Assembly: GCF_000247815.1 (NCBI RefSeq)
Contig: NC_021681.1
Span: 4,426,914 to 4,490,913, forward strand
Length of the DNA stretch: 64,000 nt
Direction of reading: 5' to 3'
From: Ficedula albicollis
Taxonomy: Eukaryota > Chordata > Aves > Passeriformes > Muscicapidae
Each line of letters starts with the position of its first letter. The first letter of the stretch is position 1. The notes beneath the pieces are model-generated. The model did not search any database, had not been told where the DNA came from, and was given only the letters and a program-made list of their open reading frames with translations. Below, one piece after another: positions 21,330 through 48,664 of this stretch. The translations under genes were made by a program, and so were the position numbers.

Positions 21330-22861
21330 TTTATTCAGTTTGAAGCATTAGAAAGAAGGCATTCTTTATCAGCGCTCGACACACGGAAGAATATCTCCTT
21401 TAATCTGATGTGTGCGGTGAAACTTCACAACAGGGCATTTATTCAGTCTGATCATACATATTCATTATAATGCACAAACTAATGCACAAACACCACTTTC
21501 CTAGAACTAATTTGCATGCACTCACCTTCTACTGAAAGTCTCCATTTGGTCCTGGAGGTCATTGAAAGGGGTGTCTGGTGGTCATATTCACTGAACGCTT
21601 CAGTATTACAGGTGACCTTTCTTTGAACTTTTTCTTTGGGCATGCACTATTGTTTTTTGTTACTTAACTTGCAAAAAACCCCTCTGTAGTCCTCTTTATC
21701 TCCATTGGCTCCATCCTCCTTTGTGCATACCTTTACATCCTTTTATCTTTTTTTGCTTAGTTAGTCCTAAAGCTCTATTCAGCAACTTCAGTGGAACTGA
21801 AAATTTCTATTCTGCGTGTATTCTTGTCTTTTTTAGACAATTCTCAATACTCGATTTTCCAACACAAAGTGCTACAACAACTGTAACAGTAAACACCAGC
21901 AAGTACACACAATAATTACAGTGACTGCCACGTAATAAGGCATAACAGGGCAAACAAACGCCAGTAACTATGGCATAACACCATGTCGGGAGCACAGGAG
22001 AGGCTGGATCCAGCACCGTTTTCCCGGTATCTCCAGATATTCCTGCCCTCCGCGGGAAACCTCAGGTACAGAGAGAGCAGCCAGCTGCACCTCTCCCCTG
22101 AGCTGACAACTTATTTCGTCTCTTAAGTATCCAGTCGTTTTTGTCTCTTAGCAACACGTATTGGGGAAAATTGCTTTGGAGAAAAAAAAGAACGAAAAAA
22201 AAGCCCAACTCCTGAGACTCCAGCAGGGGCCATTGCTGCTTTTTTATGTGCCACTTTGCTCATCTCTGAGGGGACACAGCCGGGAAAGGGAATGGAAAAG
22301 GGAAAAAGACGCTGAGCATATTCTGAAGGGACGTCCAGCGTGAGGAGAGAGGCTGAGATGGAGGTTTGGGGCAGAACCTCCTCTCTCCTGGCCCCACAAC
22401 ACTCCTAGGCTGGAGGAGGCAGCCTTGGCCACCGGCTCAAGGGCACTGCCTGCGGAGGAGCGCACTCAGCCGGGATGGATCTCATATTTAGGGAACCAAC
22501 CTCCCGCCCTGCTCTCACCTGGCCCCGTGTAGTGAACGAGAATAAAGCAAGGAATGGTTTTTTTCTTCATTGTCTCTTTGAAGATTCAAGTTTGAAAATT
22601 TAACGTTTCACTCTGCCTCTAGCAAAAACGTGAGTTCTTTCTTTATTTTGGAGAATAAACCTTGTTTGAAGTCACGAAGAAGGCTTGTAGTTGATACATC
22701 AGGCGACCAAGCAGAAAAGCTTCTCTACATGAGAAAAGCAAACAATAAAATTTTTGATATATCGGGTGAACTTCTGCTGGAAGCCAAAAGACTTTAAGGG
22801 AGCGAACATGAATCTGCCCACGGACATGCTGTTGCTTTGAGGTGGACATGACATTGCCACT
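21330..22861. other. Unassigned AT-rich DNA, possibly old ERV remnant
   Basis: No gene recognised. On the - strand, 21807-22016 encodes a short hydrophobic, membrane-span-like peptide with a charged end, and the surrounding sequence has an ERV-like feel (A-rich, AATAAA at about 22540 on +), but I found no LTR ends or primer-binding site. Assignment is weak. Confidence 0.25.
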
Positions 22862-23375
22862 CTCAAAACCCTCTATAAGCAAGTGCCACAGAAGCTGCGG
22901 CTGCTAAATCTAAAAAAAAAAATCTAAAAAATCTAAATCTAAAAAGTGTCGGAGTCTTTGCTGTCTGCTCGTGCCTTACCACAGTGCTGGTCCAGCTGCC
23001 TGGCTCTGCTCCCTCACCCATATTGGACAGATCCAGCTGCAACAAGGTCTCTTAAAGCTAAACAGTCCAACAAAGAACTAACACCTGTATTATTTATTAT
23101 TTTAACCCAATAACTAATTTCCCATGACCCTCAGTGTGACACTACTCAAAACCCTCTATAAGCAAGTGCCACAGAAGCTGCGGCTGCTAAATCTAAAAAA
23201 AAAAATCTAAAAAATCTAAATCTAAAAAGTGTCGGAGTCTTTGCTGTCTGCTCGTGCCTTACCACAGTGCTGGTCCAGCTGCCTGGCTCTGCTCCCTCAC
23301 CCATATTATTAACACCTATATTATTTATTCTTTTAACCCAATAACTAACTTCCCATGACCCTCAGTGTGACACTA
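22862..23375. repeat. Tandem duplication, 283-bp period, two copies
   Basis: Copy 1 (22862-23144) and copy 2 (23145-23375) share about 165 bp almost exactly, including an A-rich block with repeated TCTAAA motifs. They then share the 'TTTAACCCAATAACTAA' segment with a few substitutions. Copy 2 lacks about 50 bp. Unlike the duplications in UBE2G2, these copies have diverged, so this one is genuine and older. Confidence 0.9.
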
Positions 23376-23659
23376 GCTGTCCAACCAGAAACTACTACTT
23401 GAAACCCATGAAGAAGAAGGAAGATGAACGCTGGAAGAGACACTACTCAAGACTTACCCAAAATCTTCCACCTCGTCCCATACCTATTACTATATTTCAA
23501 AAACTCAAAATTAAAACCTGTCACCACGTGAAAGCACACCCTTGATTTTAACTCCATCACTCAAATTTGGAAACCCTCTCCATGGCCCCAGGTCAAAAGC
23601 AGTGCCCTCCAGGGGATCAGCACCAGAAAACACAGAAAGCTGAAAAAACGCAGGTTTCT

Positions 23660-24034
23660 GGGATCCAACAGCTGGGGTTGTTTATCCTGGAGAAAGGAGA
23701 CTCAGGGGTGAGCTTATCACTCTAGAACTCCCTGAAAGGTGTTTGCAGTCAGGTGGGGGTCGGTCTCATTCTCCAGGCAGCACCGGCAGAACCACAGGAC
23801 ACAGCCTCAAGCTGAGCCAAGGGAGATATTGGATATTAGGAAGAAGTTTTTCTCGGAAAGAATGATAAAGTGTTGGACTGCTTTGCCTGGGGAGGTGGTG
23901 GAATCACCATCCCTGGATGTGTTTAGAAAAAGACTGGATGTGGCACTTGGTGCCGTGGTCTAGTTGAGGTGTTGGACTTGATGATCTTGGACGTCTCTTC
24001 CAACCTTGTTATTTTGTAAATTCCGTGATTCCAG
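23660..24034 (+). mobile_element. CR1 LINE 3' fragment
   Basis: Contains 'CAGCTGGGGTTGTTTATCCT', 'AGGTGGGGGTCGGTCTC', 'GATATTGGATATTAGGAAG', the 'CCATCCCTGGATGTG' block and 'TTGGACTTGATGATCTTGG', ending GATTCC. One of the longest CR1 copies in the window. Confidence 0.93.
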
Positions 24035-24035
24035 G

Positions 24036-25030
<995 letters not shown>

Positions 25031-25139
25031 TTCTTCTATGCTCCAGCTTCCTCATGGGTTGTTTCCTTCTCTGTTGGGAGTCAGTGAGTCAGAGGGTCTC
25101 TCTGAATTTTTCAGAGATAAATCAAAGTGCAGGGATTGA

Positions 25140-25755
25140 ATTAAAGCCTTTGGATGGATTGAAGTATATTAAGCCACTCACACATAAAGTAGACATTTAA
25201 ATAGAAGTAACTCAGTAATTTTAGGGTGAGTTCTAATGCTTTGGGTAAGTGAAAGGTTTCAAATGCAGGAGTAGCACAGTGAGTTCTAGCGAAGGTTGAA
25301 AACATACTGATATTTTCAGCAAGAGGCTCCAGGCCCACAGTTTTAGACAGGACTTAGACATAATAGAGCTATAGTAAGAATATTGCTTACATTTTTTAGA
25401 TAGAACAAGATAGATTGTATGCGTAGTTCTATACGTAACCTGGTGTGCTAAGAAACTAGAATTCTAATAGGTTAAGGAGTGCTGGTCCGAGTTTGCATCT
25501 TAGCTTGTTGGAAAAATCCTATATAAGAGTTTGTATTGGGGAGAGTTGGTGCTTTTAGCCATTCTGGCTTCTGGCCATTCGTTTATTGCTTTGCTACTGC
25601 CACTGCATTTGCCATTGTTTTTTGCTGTTGCCTTTTGAGACTGATGTGCTTTGTAATAAATAACCTTTTTAACTATTAGCTGCTTTGCTTATTTAGAAGA
25701 TAACCCGACGAAGTTGGTGCCATAGAGCACTGGAGGTCGTAACCTCACGACCCTC
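25140..25755 (+). mobile_element. Solo LTR-like element, copy A
   Basis: Shows LTR architecture on +: a TATA box (CTATATAAGAG) at about 25519-25529, AATAAA at 25655-25660 and a U5-like end. It shares long blocks, such as ATAGTAAGAATATTGCTTAC, with a second copy at 55200-55690. No retroviral coding sequence is attached. Ends are approximate. Confidence 0.6.
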
Positions 25756-26022
25756 CACAGGTGTTCACAGGCTGTTCCTCAGTGCCATCCTGAACTGGGG
25801 AAGGGTGAATCCCCACAGCTCAGTCCCTGAGCCTGGAGCTCCCAATGCCTCTGCTTTACACACAGCAGAGAGTGGGCATGTGAATAGCTTTGGAAGTGGA
25901 GTTGGATTTTGTTTGCTCTTGCAAGATCATTTCTTCACTTATTCAAACTTTACTCTTTGCCCTGCTCTGACACCTCTCTGGATTTTTGGATAGGTACAGG
26001 GAATTTTAGCATTTAGTGTGTG

Positions 26023-26128
26023 ACAGAATGTGAATCACATGGATATTGAAGGATTTTAGAGGGCAGAGCAAGGTCCTCAATCCCTGATGCATAAAGATTT
26101 CCTTGTGATTAAACATTGTCAGAACAGG
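26023..26128 (+). pseudogene. Possible decayed SUMO3 exon 2
   Basis: A 106-bp stretch with patchy similarity, in order, to the SUMO2/3 exon for the start of the ubiquitin-like fold: ACAGAA, CACAT, TTGAAGG, GGGCAG, AAAGATT and ATTGT..GAAC..AGG. The length (106 versus about 114 nt) and position upstream of exon 3 fit. Stops and indels break every frame. The match is by eye and could be chance. Confidence 0.22.
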
Positions 26129-26244
26129 ATTCAGTAGTGTGGTAACTCAGGTTTTAAGGGCAACATAAAGTTACCAGCATTTGACCTTCCTCAGTGTAGA
26201 CAGCAAGACAAATATACTCAGTGTCCTGGTGGTTAAATCTTAAT

Positions 26245-26340
26245 CAAAGAATCACAGAATCTTAAAATCTTAATCACAGAATGCTTTGGGGTTGGAAAGG
26301 AAGGTTAAAACCAGCCTCAGCACTCAAGCACAGTTACAGT
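26245..26340 (-). mobile_element. CR1 LINE 3' tail, antisense
   Basis: AATCACAGAAT repeats followed by TTTGGGGTTGGAAAGGAAGG are the reverse complement of the CR1 end. Confidence 0.7.
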
Positions 26341-26693
26341 AAGGGCTGAGCAGTTTGGGTGTGATCAGAGGTTTTGGGATGGCTCAGCCTGGGACAGGTG
26401 CTCCACGAAAAATCCCTGGAATCTCTTTAGGCCCACCTGCACAAGAGATGGCTCTGCCCTGAACTCCTCTATCTCCTGCTCATTATTTACACCAACAGAT
26501 TCTTCCTAGCAACTGTCTGTGCCATTTTGTCTTGTTTTTCTAGAGCAGACGTGAAAATCCTTTTCCTGTGCCTTCTTTGTCTCCGGACATTTGCCCACCA
26601 GAGCTTACAGTCTCAGGTGAGTCCTGCTCAACCATTCTCTTTGTGTGGGTGACAAAGAGCTGTGGTTCCTCAGAGCTGGGGATCATGAAATTA

Positions 26694-26880
26694 TGGAACC
26701 ACAGAATCACAGAACGGATTGGCTTGGAAGGGACCTTAAAACTCATCCCATCCCCCCCCTGCCATGGGCAGGGACACTTTCCATTATCCCAGGCTGCTCC
26801 AAGCCCTGTCCAACCTGGCCTGGGACAGTTCCAGGGATGGGGCAGCCACAGCTTCTCGTAGTGCCAGAGTCTCCCCACCC
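26694..26880 (-). mobile_element. CR1 LINE 3' fragment, antisense
   Basis: Starts with ACCACAGAATCACAGAA and contains CTGCCATGGGCAGGGACAC and GGGATGGGGCAGCCACAGC, the antisense CR1 signature. Confidence 0.93.
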
Positions 26881-27040
26881 TCACATGGAAGAAGCTGTAA
26901 TCAAAATCTATGTCCTGTCATCCCCCTTGTCTTTTGAGTGTTAATTTTGTTAACATGTGTTTTGACAGTAAATCCATGAATGCTTGGTTTGGATTCAGAA
27001 ACACAAGTGTGGTTTCTCACATATAACTTTGAACTTGCAG

Positions 27041-27485
27041 GGCTTGTCACTGAAGCACATTATGTTCCTGTTTGATGGACAGCCAGTTCAAGAAGCAGAC
27101 ACACCTGCACTGGTATGAAAAACACCCACTGCAAATTGCTACACAGATATTCAGATGTCTGAGTGATGATCAAAGGGGCTTGAAATCAAAATGATCCTGA
27201 AATAGTTGCTGTGAGTTTAGCATGTTCCAACAAATTTGTTCAGGGTGACTGATGGAATGTATTTCATGTCTTAGTTAATTAAAGTTATTCCTGAAGTGCT
27301 CTATTGCTGATTAGGAGCAGAGAGCCAAGTGCTTTTGTCACCACGTGTTTTTCAAGTTTTCTGTATTACTTACAATTTCCCTATTTTTAAATGTTAAAAT
27401 AAATCCTGTGTTACTTCCACAGCTGGAGATGGAACATGAAGACACGATTGAAGTGCACCATCAGCAGACAGATGGAGGGTGCTAA
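27041..27485 (+). CDS. SUMO3: SUMO3-like, last two coding exons, divergent, 5' exons not found
   Basis: Exon 27041-27112 (72 nt, the same length as the human exon) starts GLSLKHIMFLFDGQP; exon 27423-27485 reads LEMEHEDTIEV and ends QQTDGGC, stop TAA 27483. Splice sites are GCAG/GTATGA and CCACAG, and both exons are open. SUMO3 is the ubiquitin-like modifier conjugated to lysines after SENP cleavage behind the C-terminal Gly-Gly. The position between PTTG1IP and UBE2G2 identifies the locus. Oddities: by my comparison about 14 of 43 residues differ from human SUMO3, in a family that is normally almost invariant. The QTGG motif has become QTDGG, and no intact exons 1-2 are visible in 24771-27040. 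Exon 1 may be in the poly-C at 24243-24770. The gene may be decaying or fast-evolving. An alternative is an inserted SUMO paralogue, but the introns argue against a retrocopy. Confidence 0.7.
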
Positions 27486-28220
27486 GACACAGCATCTTTT
27501 GGAGAACAGTTTGAGGATCCTCATCACACCTCACTCTCTTGTCTGTCCCTAGATTTGCTGTTTTATTAGGGAACAAATGAACATGCCAGTCACACAGGGC
27601 TCTTTGAAACTTCAGAGGATATTTACCAAATTTGCTTGTTGTCTTTGACATTCTGGGTGCAGGAGTCAAAAATAGTATCTTTGTGTCTGAATTTAACCAC
27701 TTTAAATTCAGATTAAGTTATGTGTGTTATCTCACTGATGTTAGCCTTTTTTAAAATGTATTGTTTGTATTATATATTTTTTTTCTTTCCTTAAACTTGT
27801 GGCCTATGTATTTATCCATGTGTTGGGACCCTGAGTGTTCATTCCTGGCTCAGGTTGGTCTTGCACCTCTCTTTTAACTCAAATTATATCAATAGTTCAA
27901 GGTATTTTCATGCCATGTGCGGGCATAAAAGTTTTCTTTTAAGATGCACCTGAGAGAAGAAACAGAGACACAGGTTTTTTAAGTTTTTAGCTCATGTTAC
28001 AAATTCAATCAGTCCCTTGGGCAGCATCATGCCCTTGACTGGGGCTAGAACACAATACAATGCTTAGGATAGGATTGAAATACTTCAGGTTTACGTGTGT
28101 TTTTTCATATTGTGATAAAGTGCAGATTTTTTAATTTTTTTTTTTGTCCTGCACTATTGCAGAACTAAAATGCTTGTGATAGAGTAGCTGTATTTTTTTG
28201 GGGGTGCAATAATTAAACCT
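27486..28220 (+). other. Likely SUMO3-like 3' UTR
   Basis: AT-rich non-coding DNA after the stop. The first reasonable poly(A) signal is ATTAAA at 28212-28217. The boundary is inferred. Confidence 0.4.
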
Positions 28221-28454
28221 TGCTGAGGTTTAATTATTTGTATGGTGCTTTGGGTTCCATGAAGCCTGTTCCAGAGGAATTTTAACTCAGGCTGTCCTGC
28301 TGCTCCATGGAATCATAATCAGCCTTTTCTCTTTCCATTTGTTCACTACGCTCCTGCTTGCTGGAATCTCGCTGGAAAGGTCCCTAATCCCTTTTCCACG
28401 TTGTTGGTCAGCTGGGGGGATATCCCGCGGGTCCCGTGCGTGTTCCCGGATTTC

Positions 28455-28902
28455 CACATTCACTGTGTTATAAATGAGAAACAAAGTCTGGATATTTAGC
28501 AAAATTTAGATTGCTTTATTTTATATAGACAGAGCAAGCAGCGCTGGGGAGAACGTGAGGGGTCACCGCCCACTCCATGCTCCACCGAGCTCCACCCCTT
28601 TTATAGTAGTTATAGTATGGTTTTCTGGTCCTAATCAAGAATTGTTGTTTTTATTTGCTGTCATAATTTTGCCAGGTAGGCAATGGTGGTCAAAAAACAT
28701 CCGTGAAGTCTCTGGGCGATGTGAAGTCACTGAGCGATTTGTCAAGTCTCATAGACAACCATCTGGTCTTGGTGGGTAAAACCAGGGAAAATCGGGAAGT
28801 CTGGTCTTTAGATAGACAGCACTGACTGAACAAAGGCAGGAAGTCTGAGCATGCAAAATCTATCGGACTATCCAAAAGTTTGGTATTGCTAGCTGGTAGT
28901 AG
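28455..28902 (-). mobile_element. LTR of an endogenous retrovirus, antisense, cut by poly-C
   Basis: On the - strand the order is U3-like DNA, a TATA box (CTATAAAAGG, about 28598-28607), a GC-rich start region, AATAAA (28515-28520) and an end near TTATAACA at about 28465. This is LTR promoter architecture pointing away from UBE2G2. The U3 side is truncated by the poly-C at 28903. No viral genes are seen. Confidence 0.5.
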
Positions 28903-29824
<922 letters not shown>

Positions 29825-29960
29825 TGCTCTGCGAGCTCCCCGGGGCGGGGGTGAGGGTCACCGCACGGGGACGGGGCGCTGCCGGCCTTGAGGAGGCTGT
29901 GGGGAGGGGGTCCTGCCCGCCACCCTCCCGCGGGTGCGGCTGACACCTCTGCGGTTCCGT
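29825..29960 (+). promoter_or_regulatory. CpG-rich segment, likely remnant of the UBE2G2 promoter island
   Basis: High GC and CpG with a GGGGCGGGG Sp1-type box at 29842-29850, in an otherwise AT-rich neighbourhood. It is the only CpG-rich DNA between the SUMO3-like gene and UBE2G2 exon 2, so it probably marks the UBE2G2 start. UBE2G2 exon 1 codons are not in it. Confidence 0.5.
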
Positions 29961-30111
29961 GCCTCCTTCGGCAGGGGGAGGCTGGGAGCCCTGGGCGAGT
30001 GGTGTTTTCCCCTGTTATATTTTCCAGATGGAACAGAATACAGGGATGGAGATCTCTGTTGCAGAGGTCTGTTACATCAAAGGTATTTAGAGGTGTTTGT
30101 CAGGGCAGATA

Positions 30112-30262
30112 CCTCCTGCTTCATCCTTGGAAGTGTCCAGGGCCAGGCTGGATGGAGCCTGGGGCAAGCTGGGCTAGTGGAAGGTGTCCCTGCCCACGGC
30201 AGGAGGCGGAATGAGATGAGCTTTAAGGTCTCTTCCAACTCCAACAATTCTGTAATTCTGTG
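30112..30262 (+). mobile_element. CR1 LINE 3' fragment
   Basis: GGAAGTGTCCAGGGCCAGGC, AAGGTGTCCCTGCCCACGGC and the ATTCTGTAATTCTGTGA end. Confidence 0.93.
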
Positions 30263-33200
30263 AAGTCCTTAATAGAAGCAGAGTGGTTACCAAAATGATT
30301 TTGACTCGAATTTAGTAATGAGAGACATAGAGTTGTTTGTTTAAGAATCAGTGTGGGGGGTGACTGCAGGAGGTGGTGAGCAGTGATCCTGACCACAGGG
30401 ACCAGAGCCCTGCTGGGGCTCTCTGGGAATCCCAGTTCTCCTGGGATGGCTCGTCTGCTCCCTGATGAGTTTGAGAGGTGTCCAAAGGTGCCTTTTGTCA
30501 GCAAGAAATATTTGTTTACCCAGGTGCTTTTGGGCTTTAATGCTCCAGTTCTTATTTACAGCAAGGAAGTAGAATGGAGAAAAGAAATGTTGGTAGAGAT
30601 GGAGGGAGCTGGGCTGTAAGGACTGGCCTTACTTCTTACTGTGCTCCCCAGGCTGTCCAGGGATGGGGAGTTGTTTCTGTCATCGTTTAGTGGAACTCTC
30701 CAGCCTGTGTGAAAGAGAGTATTTATAGACACACATTTCCTGCCAACACTGTGCCTGCTCTCAGGCTGCTCTGCAGAGCACAGGTCTCTAAGCTGAGCTG
30801 TCACAGGTGTTTGGGCAGCCAGGGCTTCCCACCCAGCTCAGGCTGCTGCCACTGACAGCTGGAGGTGGTGAGCAAACCCCACAGCTATGTGGGTAAAGTT
30901 TGTGCTGACTGTGTGTGCCCTAGAAATCTGCATTTTCCCGTTGTAATCCAGAGGCAGTGACCTGAAAAACAACCATAGAAAGTCTTGGCACTGCTTCTGT
31001 CCTCTCTTATCTATGCCCTAAGTCTCAAAAAAGCATTTGTGATCCTCCACAGAGATCTTACTGGGGTGTCTTGTATGAATGAAATCTTTAGGAAAAATGA
31101 TATAAAATTACCTCAGAAAGATTTTGACTTCGTGCCACAGGCAGGCATTAAGTGAATCTGCTCTGCCTGGTTTCCCAGGGTAACACTAGCCATGAGCAGA
31201 GATAACGTTTTGTCTGTGACCTGCCTTTACAAGCACTTTCCCGTGCCCAATAAAGCTCAGTATTGTGAAAAGTGAATGTAGCTCACAGTGGCTGGCTGCT
31301 GGGTGCTTTCTGGAAACCTGAGTTGCAGCAGAGCAGTGAGGCAGACATTTTGGTGTGTGTGGATTCCCCTCTGCTGCGTGCCCAGGGTTGTTATTTTCCT
31401 TTAACACAAACCCCAGAATCAAGCCTGGCTTGCAGCCTTTCCCTAGTGTTTCTCTAAAGACTGACAGTAGCTCTTCATAAGCTTTTAGCCCCTTAGACAT
31501 TTTCAGCAAAAGTCATGTTAAAAAAAAAAATTAAAAAAGCTCCTGGTTGTAGGTAGTTCTGCTGCCTCTTTTTTGTCCTGCCTTGGGACAGGGCTGGAGT
31601 CTGAGGTTCGGCTCAGTGTGAAGTTTCTCCCTGCTGAGGATGTGTGTTGCTGGCATGGATGTGGGCACTGTGAGGCCCTGGGTGAATGTGGGCATGGAAA
31701 AGGTTTTCAGTGACCCTCTCCTGACTGTTCATCTGGGATGAAATATTGTATGTGTCATGTACAAAGTTATGAACACAACCTTTATTCTTTACTTTCCCTC
31801 TCCTCCTCTGTCTTTTCCCTTTAGTTAATTCTAGTTGTGACAGTGGTATTTGGCAGTCAGTGCCTTGCTGGTGGGTGCATTTTCCTTACCAGACTTCTAA
31901 TTATTTCCACTTTTTCCTTTTTCAATTTTTGTCTTTCATCTTTTTCTGTGGATGTGTGCACACGTTTGAGTCTTAATTTAAAGATTTATCGTTTCCTTCT
32001 GTGAAAAATTCTTGACATTGTTAGGGGTTTCTACCTGTTGGAGCCCAGATATATCACTGCATTTTGGAAGAGGCTGTGAAATTGCACTGGATTTCTTTCC
32101 TTTTGAAGAAGGAAGGGAGGGTGGCTGTGGACATCCAGATGACACGGATTGGGTTTTTTGTCCTTATTTAGGTTTTAGCGTGTTTGACTTTTTGCTTTCT
32201 CAGATTTGCTATTTACTCTGCCAGAACTAGTTTGGCTGAAGCTTAAACATAAAAAAACCCCCAGATATTAAAAAGGGCATCAATTTTATTAGCACATGTG
32301 TCTGTTGGTAATTCTAGATGTATGATAGTATTAAGACCTAAGTCTCTCAGTAGCTTTTATTTATGAGAGTTAAGAGATGGAAACCTTCTATTTCTATGTT
32401 TACTGTTTCTTGATGCATGTCAAGATGTCTTATGCTGGCTGAAATTTCAAGTCTAAAATGGGTTCATGTGGAGAATGAAATCTCTAGAGACCCGAGAACT
32501 GCAGTACAAGCAACAGAGCAGTGGATTGTAATGCCCATATTTCCTGAGTCCAGGGCTTTGAATTTGCTAAACCTGCAGTTTTAGGAAACCTACTGTTGGA
32601 GTTCTTTTCTAAGGATGATCTTTTCAATCTCTTCAGTGCTTTAACAAGAAGGTGTGTTTTCAGTTCTCCTGAGAGCCATCTCCAAGGAGTAATTGGCTGA
32701 TAATGACTCCACAAAGAGCAGTGAAATGGAAAGGAAGGCACTGATTGTGTGTGCAGCAAATCTGCCCCGAATTCCTAACAGAAGCATCACACACTTCTCT
32801 GGAGTCAGCTCTGTTTTAAGCTTACAAGGTCTGGCTGTGCTCCCAGGGAGCAAATAAAAAGTTGCACCTGTGGAGGTTTAGATTGGTTGTTAGGGAAAAT
32901 TTTCACACTGAGGGGACTGTTTGTCCTAGCTGGTCTGTCAGAGTCGCTCTGCATGTCATCAGAGCGTTGGTTTTAGCTTCCCACTGCTTTCTGCTGCTCG
33001 CTTGTAAATAATTAGACACCATCCTCCCTGACATTCCTTTAAAGTGACCCTGTGTTGGAGGCTCTGGTGAGCTGTAGCAAACGATGCTGTGTCAGCTCCT
33101 AGTGGTTCATGTTGTGCCTCTCTGAAAACTGGGCTCACTGTTTCCTTTTGAACAACATCCCCGTGGAAAAGGGGTTTTGTTTTTCTTTTCTCAGTGACCA

Positions 33201-34352
33201 GGTGCAGCAGCAGCAGCCACTCAAAATCAAATCTCCTGTGCCCCTGAATGCCCAGTTTCTACTTTATCTGATCCTTAAGGATGGAAACCTTTCTCTGAGG
33301 GGGGAGCTGAGCAAGGAAGTGGAGAATTGAACCTCTGTACTCATGAAGATGCTTTGCTCTGTGGGGTTTGGCTGTTTCTTCCCATTGCCCCTGTTCTCCT
33401 TGGAATGGAGTGCTGTATGACACAGTCCACTACAGGGACTGCTGCCAGCTTTTCCAGGGAAATTGTAGGAAACATCAGAGGGATTTTCTTCTTAGAGAGG
33501 ACCACAAGATGGAGCAAAATGATTCCAGGAGCTCCTGCGTTTGACATCTCCCTCTTCCTGTCTAAAAACATCAACAAGAAAAGCTCTTGGAGACCCGCTG
33601 TGAAGCTGGAAAAGCCTGCCATGGAATGCCAGGACGTGTGGAAAACTGTAAGGCTGAGTTTCAGTCTGCTGCTGGGCTTTGGCTGTGCCAAGGTTAAGGG
33701 CACTCTGAGCAAACAGAAGAGTTCCGTGATCTCTCCTGGCAATGCACGTCAGCATCTTCTTCAAATCTTGCAATAACAGAGCTCTTGTAAAGCAGAAATC
33801 TGTTCTGTGCAGCACAGTGTAGTTTTCACCTACAGCCTAAACAGAAATTAGGTCAGATGTCTCATTTATTGGTTTGTGACTTCACATATTCCCTGGGTCA
33901 GTGTTGCTGTTTGTTTTCCTGCGTGGCAATGCCTGTGGTGGTTCTTGTGGCTGTGTTCTGCGTGTTTCTGGCCACTGGTGTGGAAACACTGTGCTGGATA
34001 AGCAGCTGGAAGTGTCACCAGCTGCCACCAGCTCCAGCAGCTGTCCCATGGCTCACTGGAAGCCTTGGGGCTGGTGTTGAGCCCCCAGGACTGCTGGCCC
34101 ATTGCTTGCCTGTTTGTGGCTGAGCTGTGCCTCAGCTGCTGCTGCCTCCCTGCAGAACATCAGAAACTAGAAACTGGTGATCAGTCCACTAGGTAGGAGG
34201 AAATCTGGTTGTTATTTTATCAGCACATGGTGTACTGGCCTTCAACAGCTTGAACTAACGGGCTGATGCTGAAGATTGATTAATGAATTTGGAATTGTAT
34301 CAATTTCCTACAGAAAGCAAGGATTGATAGATCCAAACTTGCCTGTGCAGCC
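30263..34352. other. Likely UBE2G2 intron 1, no other feature recognised
   Basis: AT-rich DNA without exons or strong repeat consensus; the chance frames have no splice support. Assigned to intron 1 because the promoter island lies before it and exon 2 after it. Confidence 0.5.
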
Positions 34353-34404
34353 GTGGCTGTTTTATTGCTGCTTCTTTTTTTTTTTTTTTTTTTAATTCAG
34401 TTTT

Positions 34405-35261
<857 letters not shown>

Positions 35262-35564
35262 TTGCTGCTTTTTTTTTTTTTTTTTTTTTTAACTCAGATT
35301 TTCCAGGCCATGCAGGAGGAGTTGGATTGAATTTAGGGAACAGAGCTGCTTGTCAAATCTCTCATGTGTCTGTTTCTTCTGTTTTTATGTTGTTCTGGGT
35401 TTTGCACTGAGATGCATCAAACCTGAATGGGTGCAGAGAGGTTACAGGAATACAAACTTCAGGCTGTTATGGTATCCAGGAGACATCACAGAGGTGCAAG
35501 AGAAGAGCGTTTCCCAGGCTTTGTGAAATGTTTTTGTCTTCCTTCTCAGGTTAAATTATTGCCT

Positions 35565-35628
35565 CTGTGAAGGTGGGGGACTTGATGATCATAGAAGTCT
35601 TTTCCAACCTATTCAGTGATTCCATGGC
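35565..35628 (+). mobile_element. CR1 LINE 3' tail, short
   Basis: GGGGGACTTGATGATCATAG, TCTTTTCCAACCTA and GTGATTCCATG match the CR1 end. Confidence 0.75.
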
Positions 35629-35801
35629 TAGTTCTAGGAGCCTGAAAAACCCCAAAGTGCCAAATAATTTTGTCTAGAACACTGTCCTGCATCAAGCAGT
35701 GGTGGTGGGGCCCCTGTGCTAAGCCATGGCCACTCAAACACCCCCTGAAGTGCTTGGGCTTGCAAATCTCCTCAATCTTCCTTGTGTTTGTGTTTTTGCA
35801 G

Positions 35802-48664
<12,863 letters not shown>

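Noticed and set aside
21807..22016. Hydrophobic - strand frame as a retroviral envelope tail
   Set aside because: Only a membrane-span-like stretch; no other retroviral landmark nearby.
26540..26617. A possible SUMO3 exon 2 ending CAG|GTGAGT at about 26616
   Set aside because: The donor is good, but none of the three frames resembles SUMO residues; the relic at 26023-26128 fits better, though weakly.
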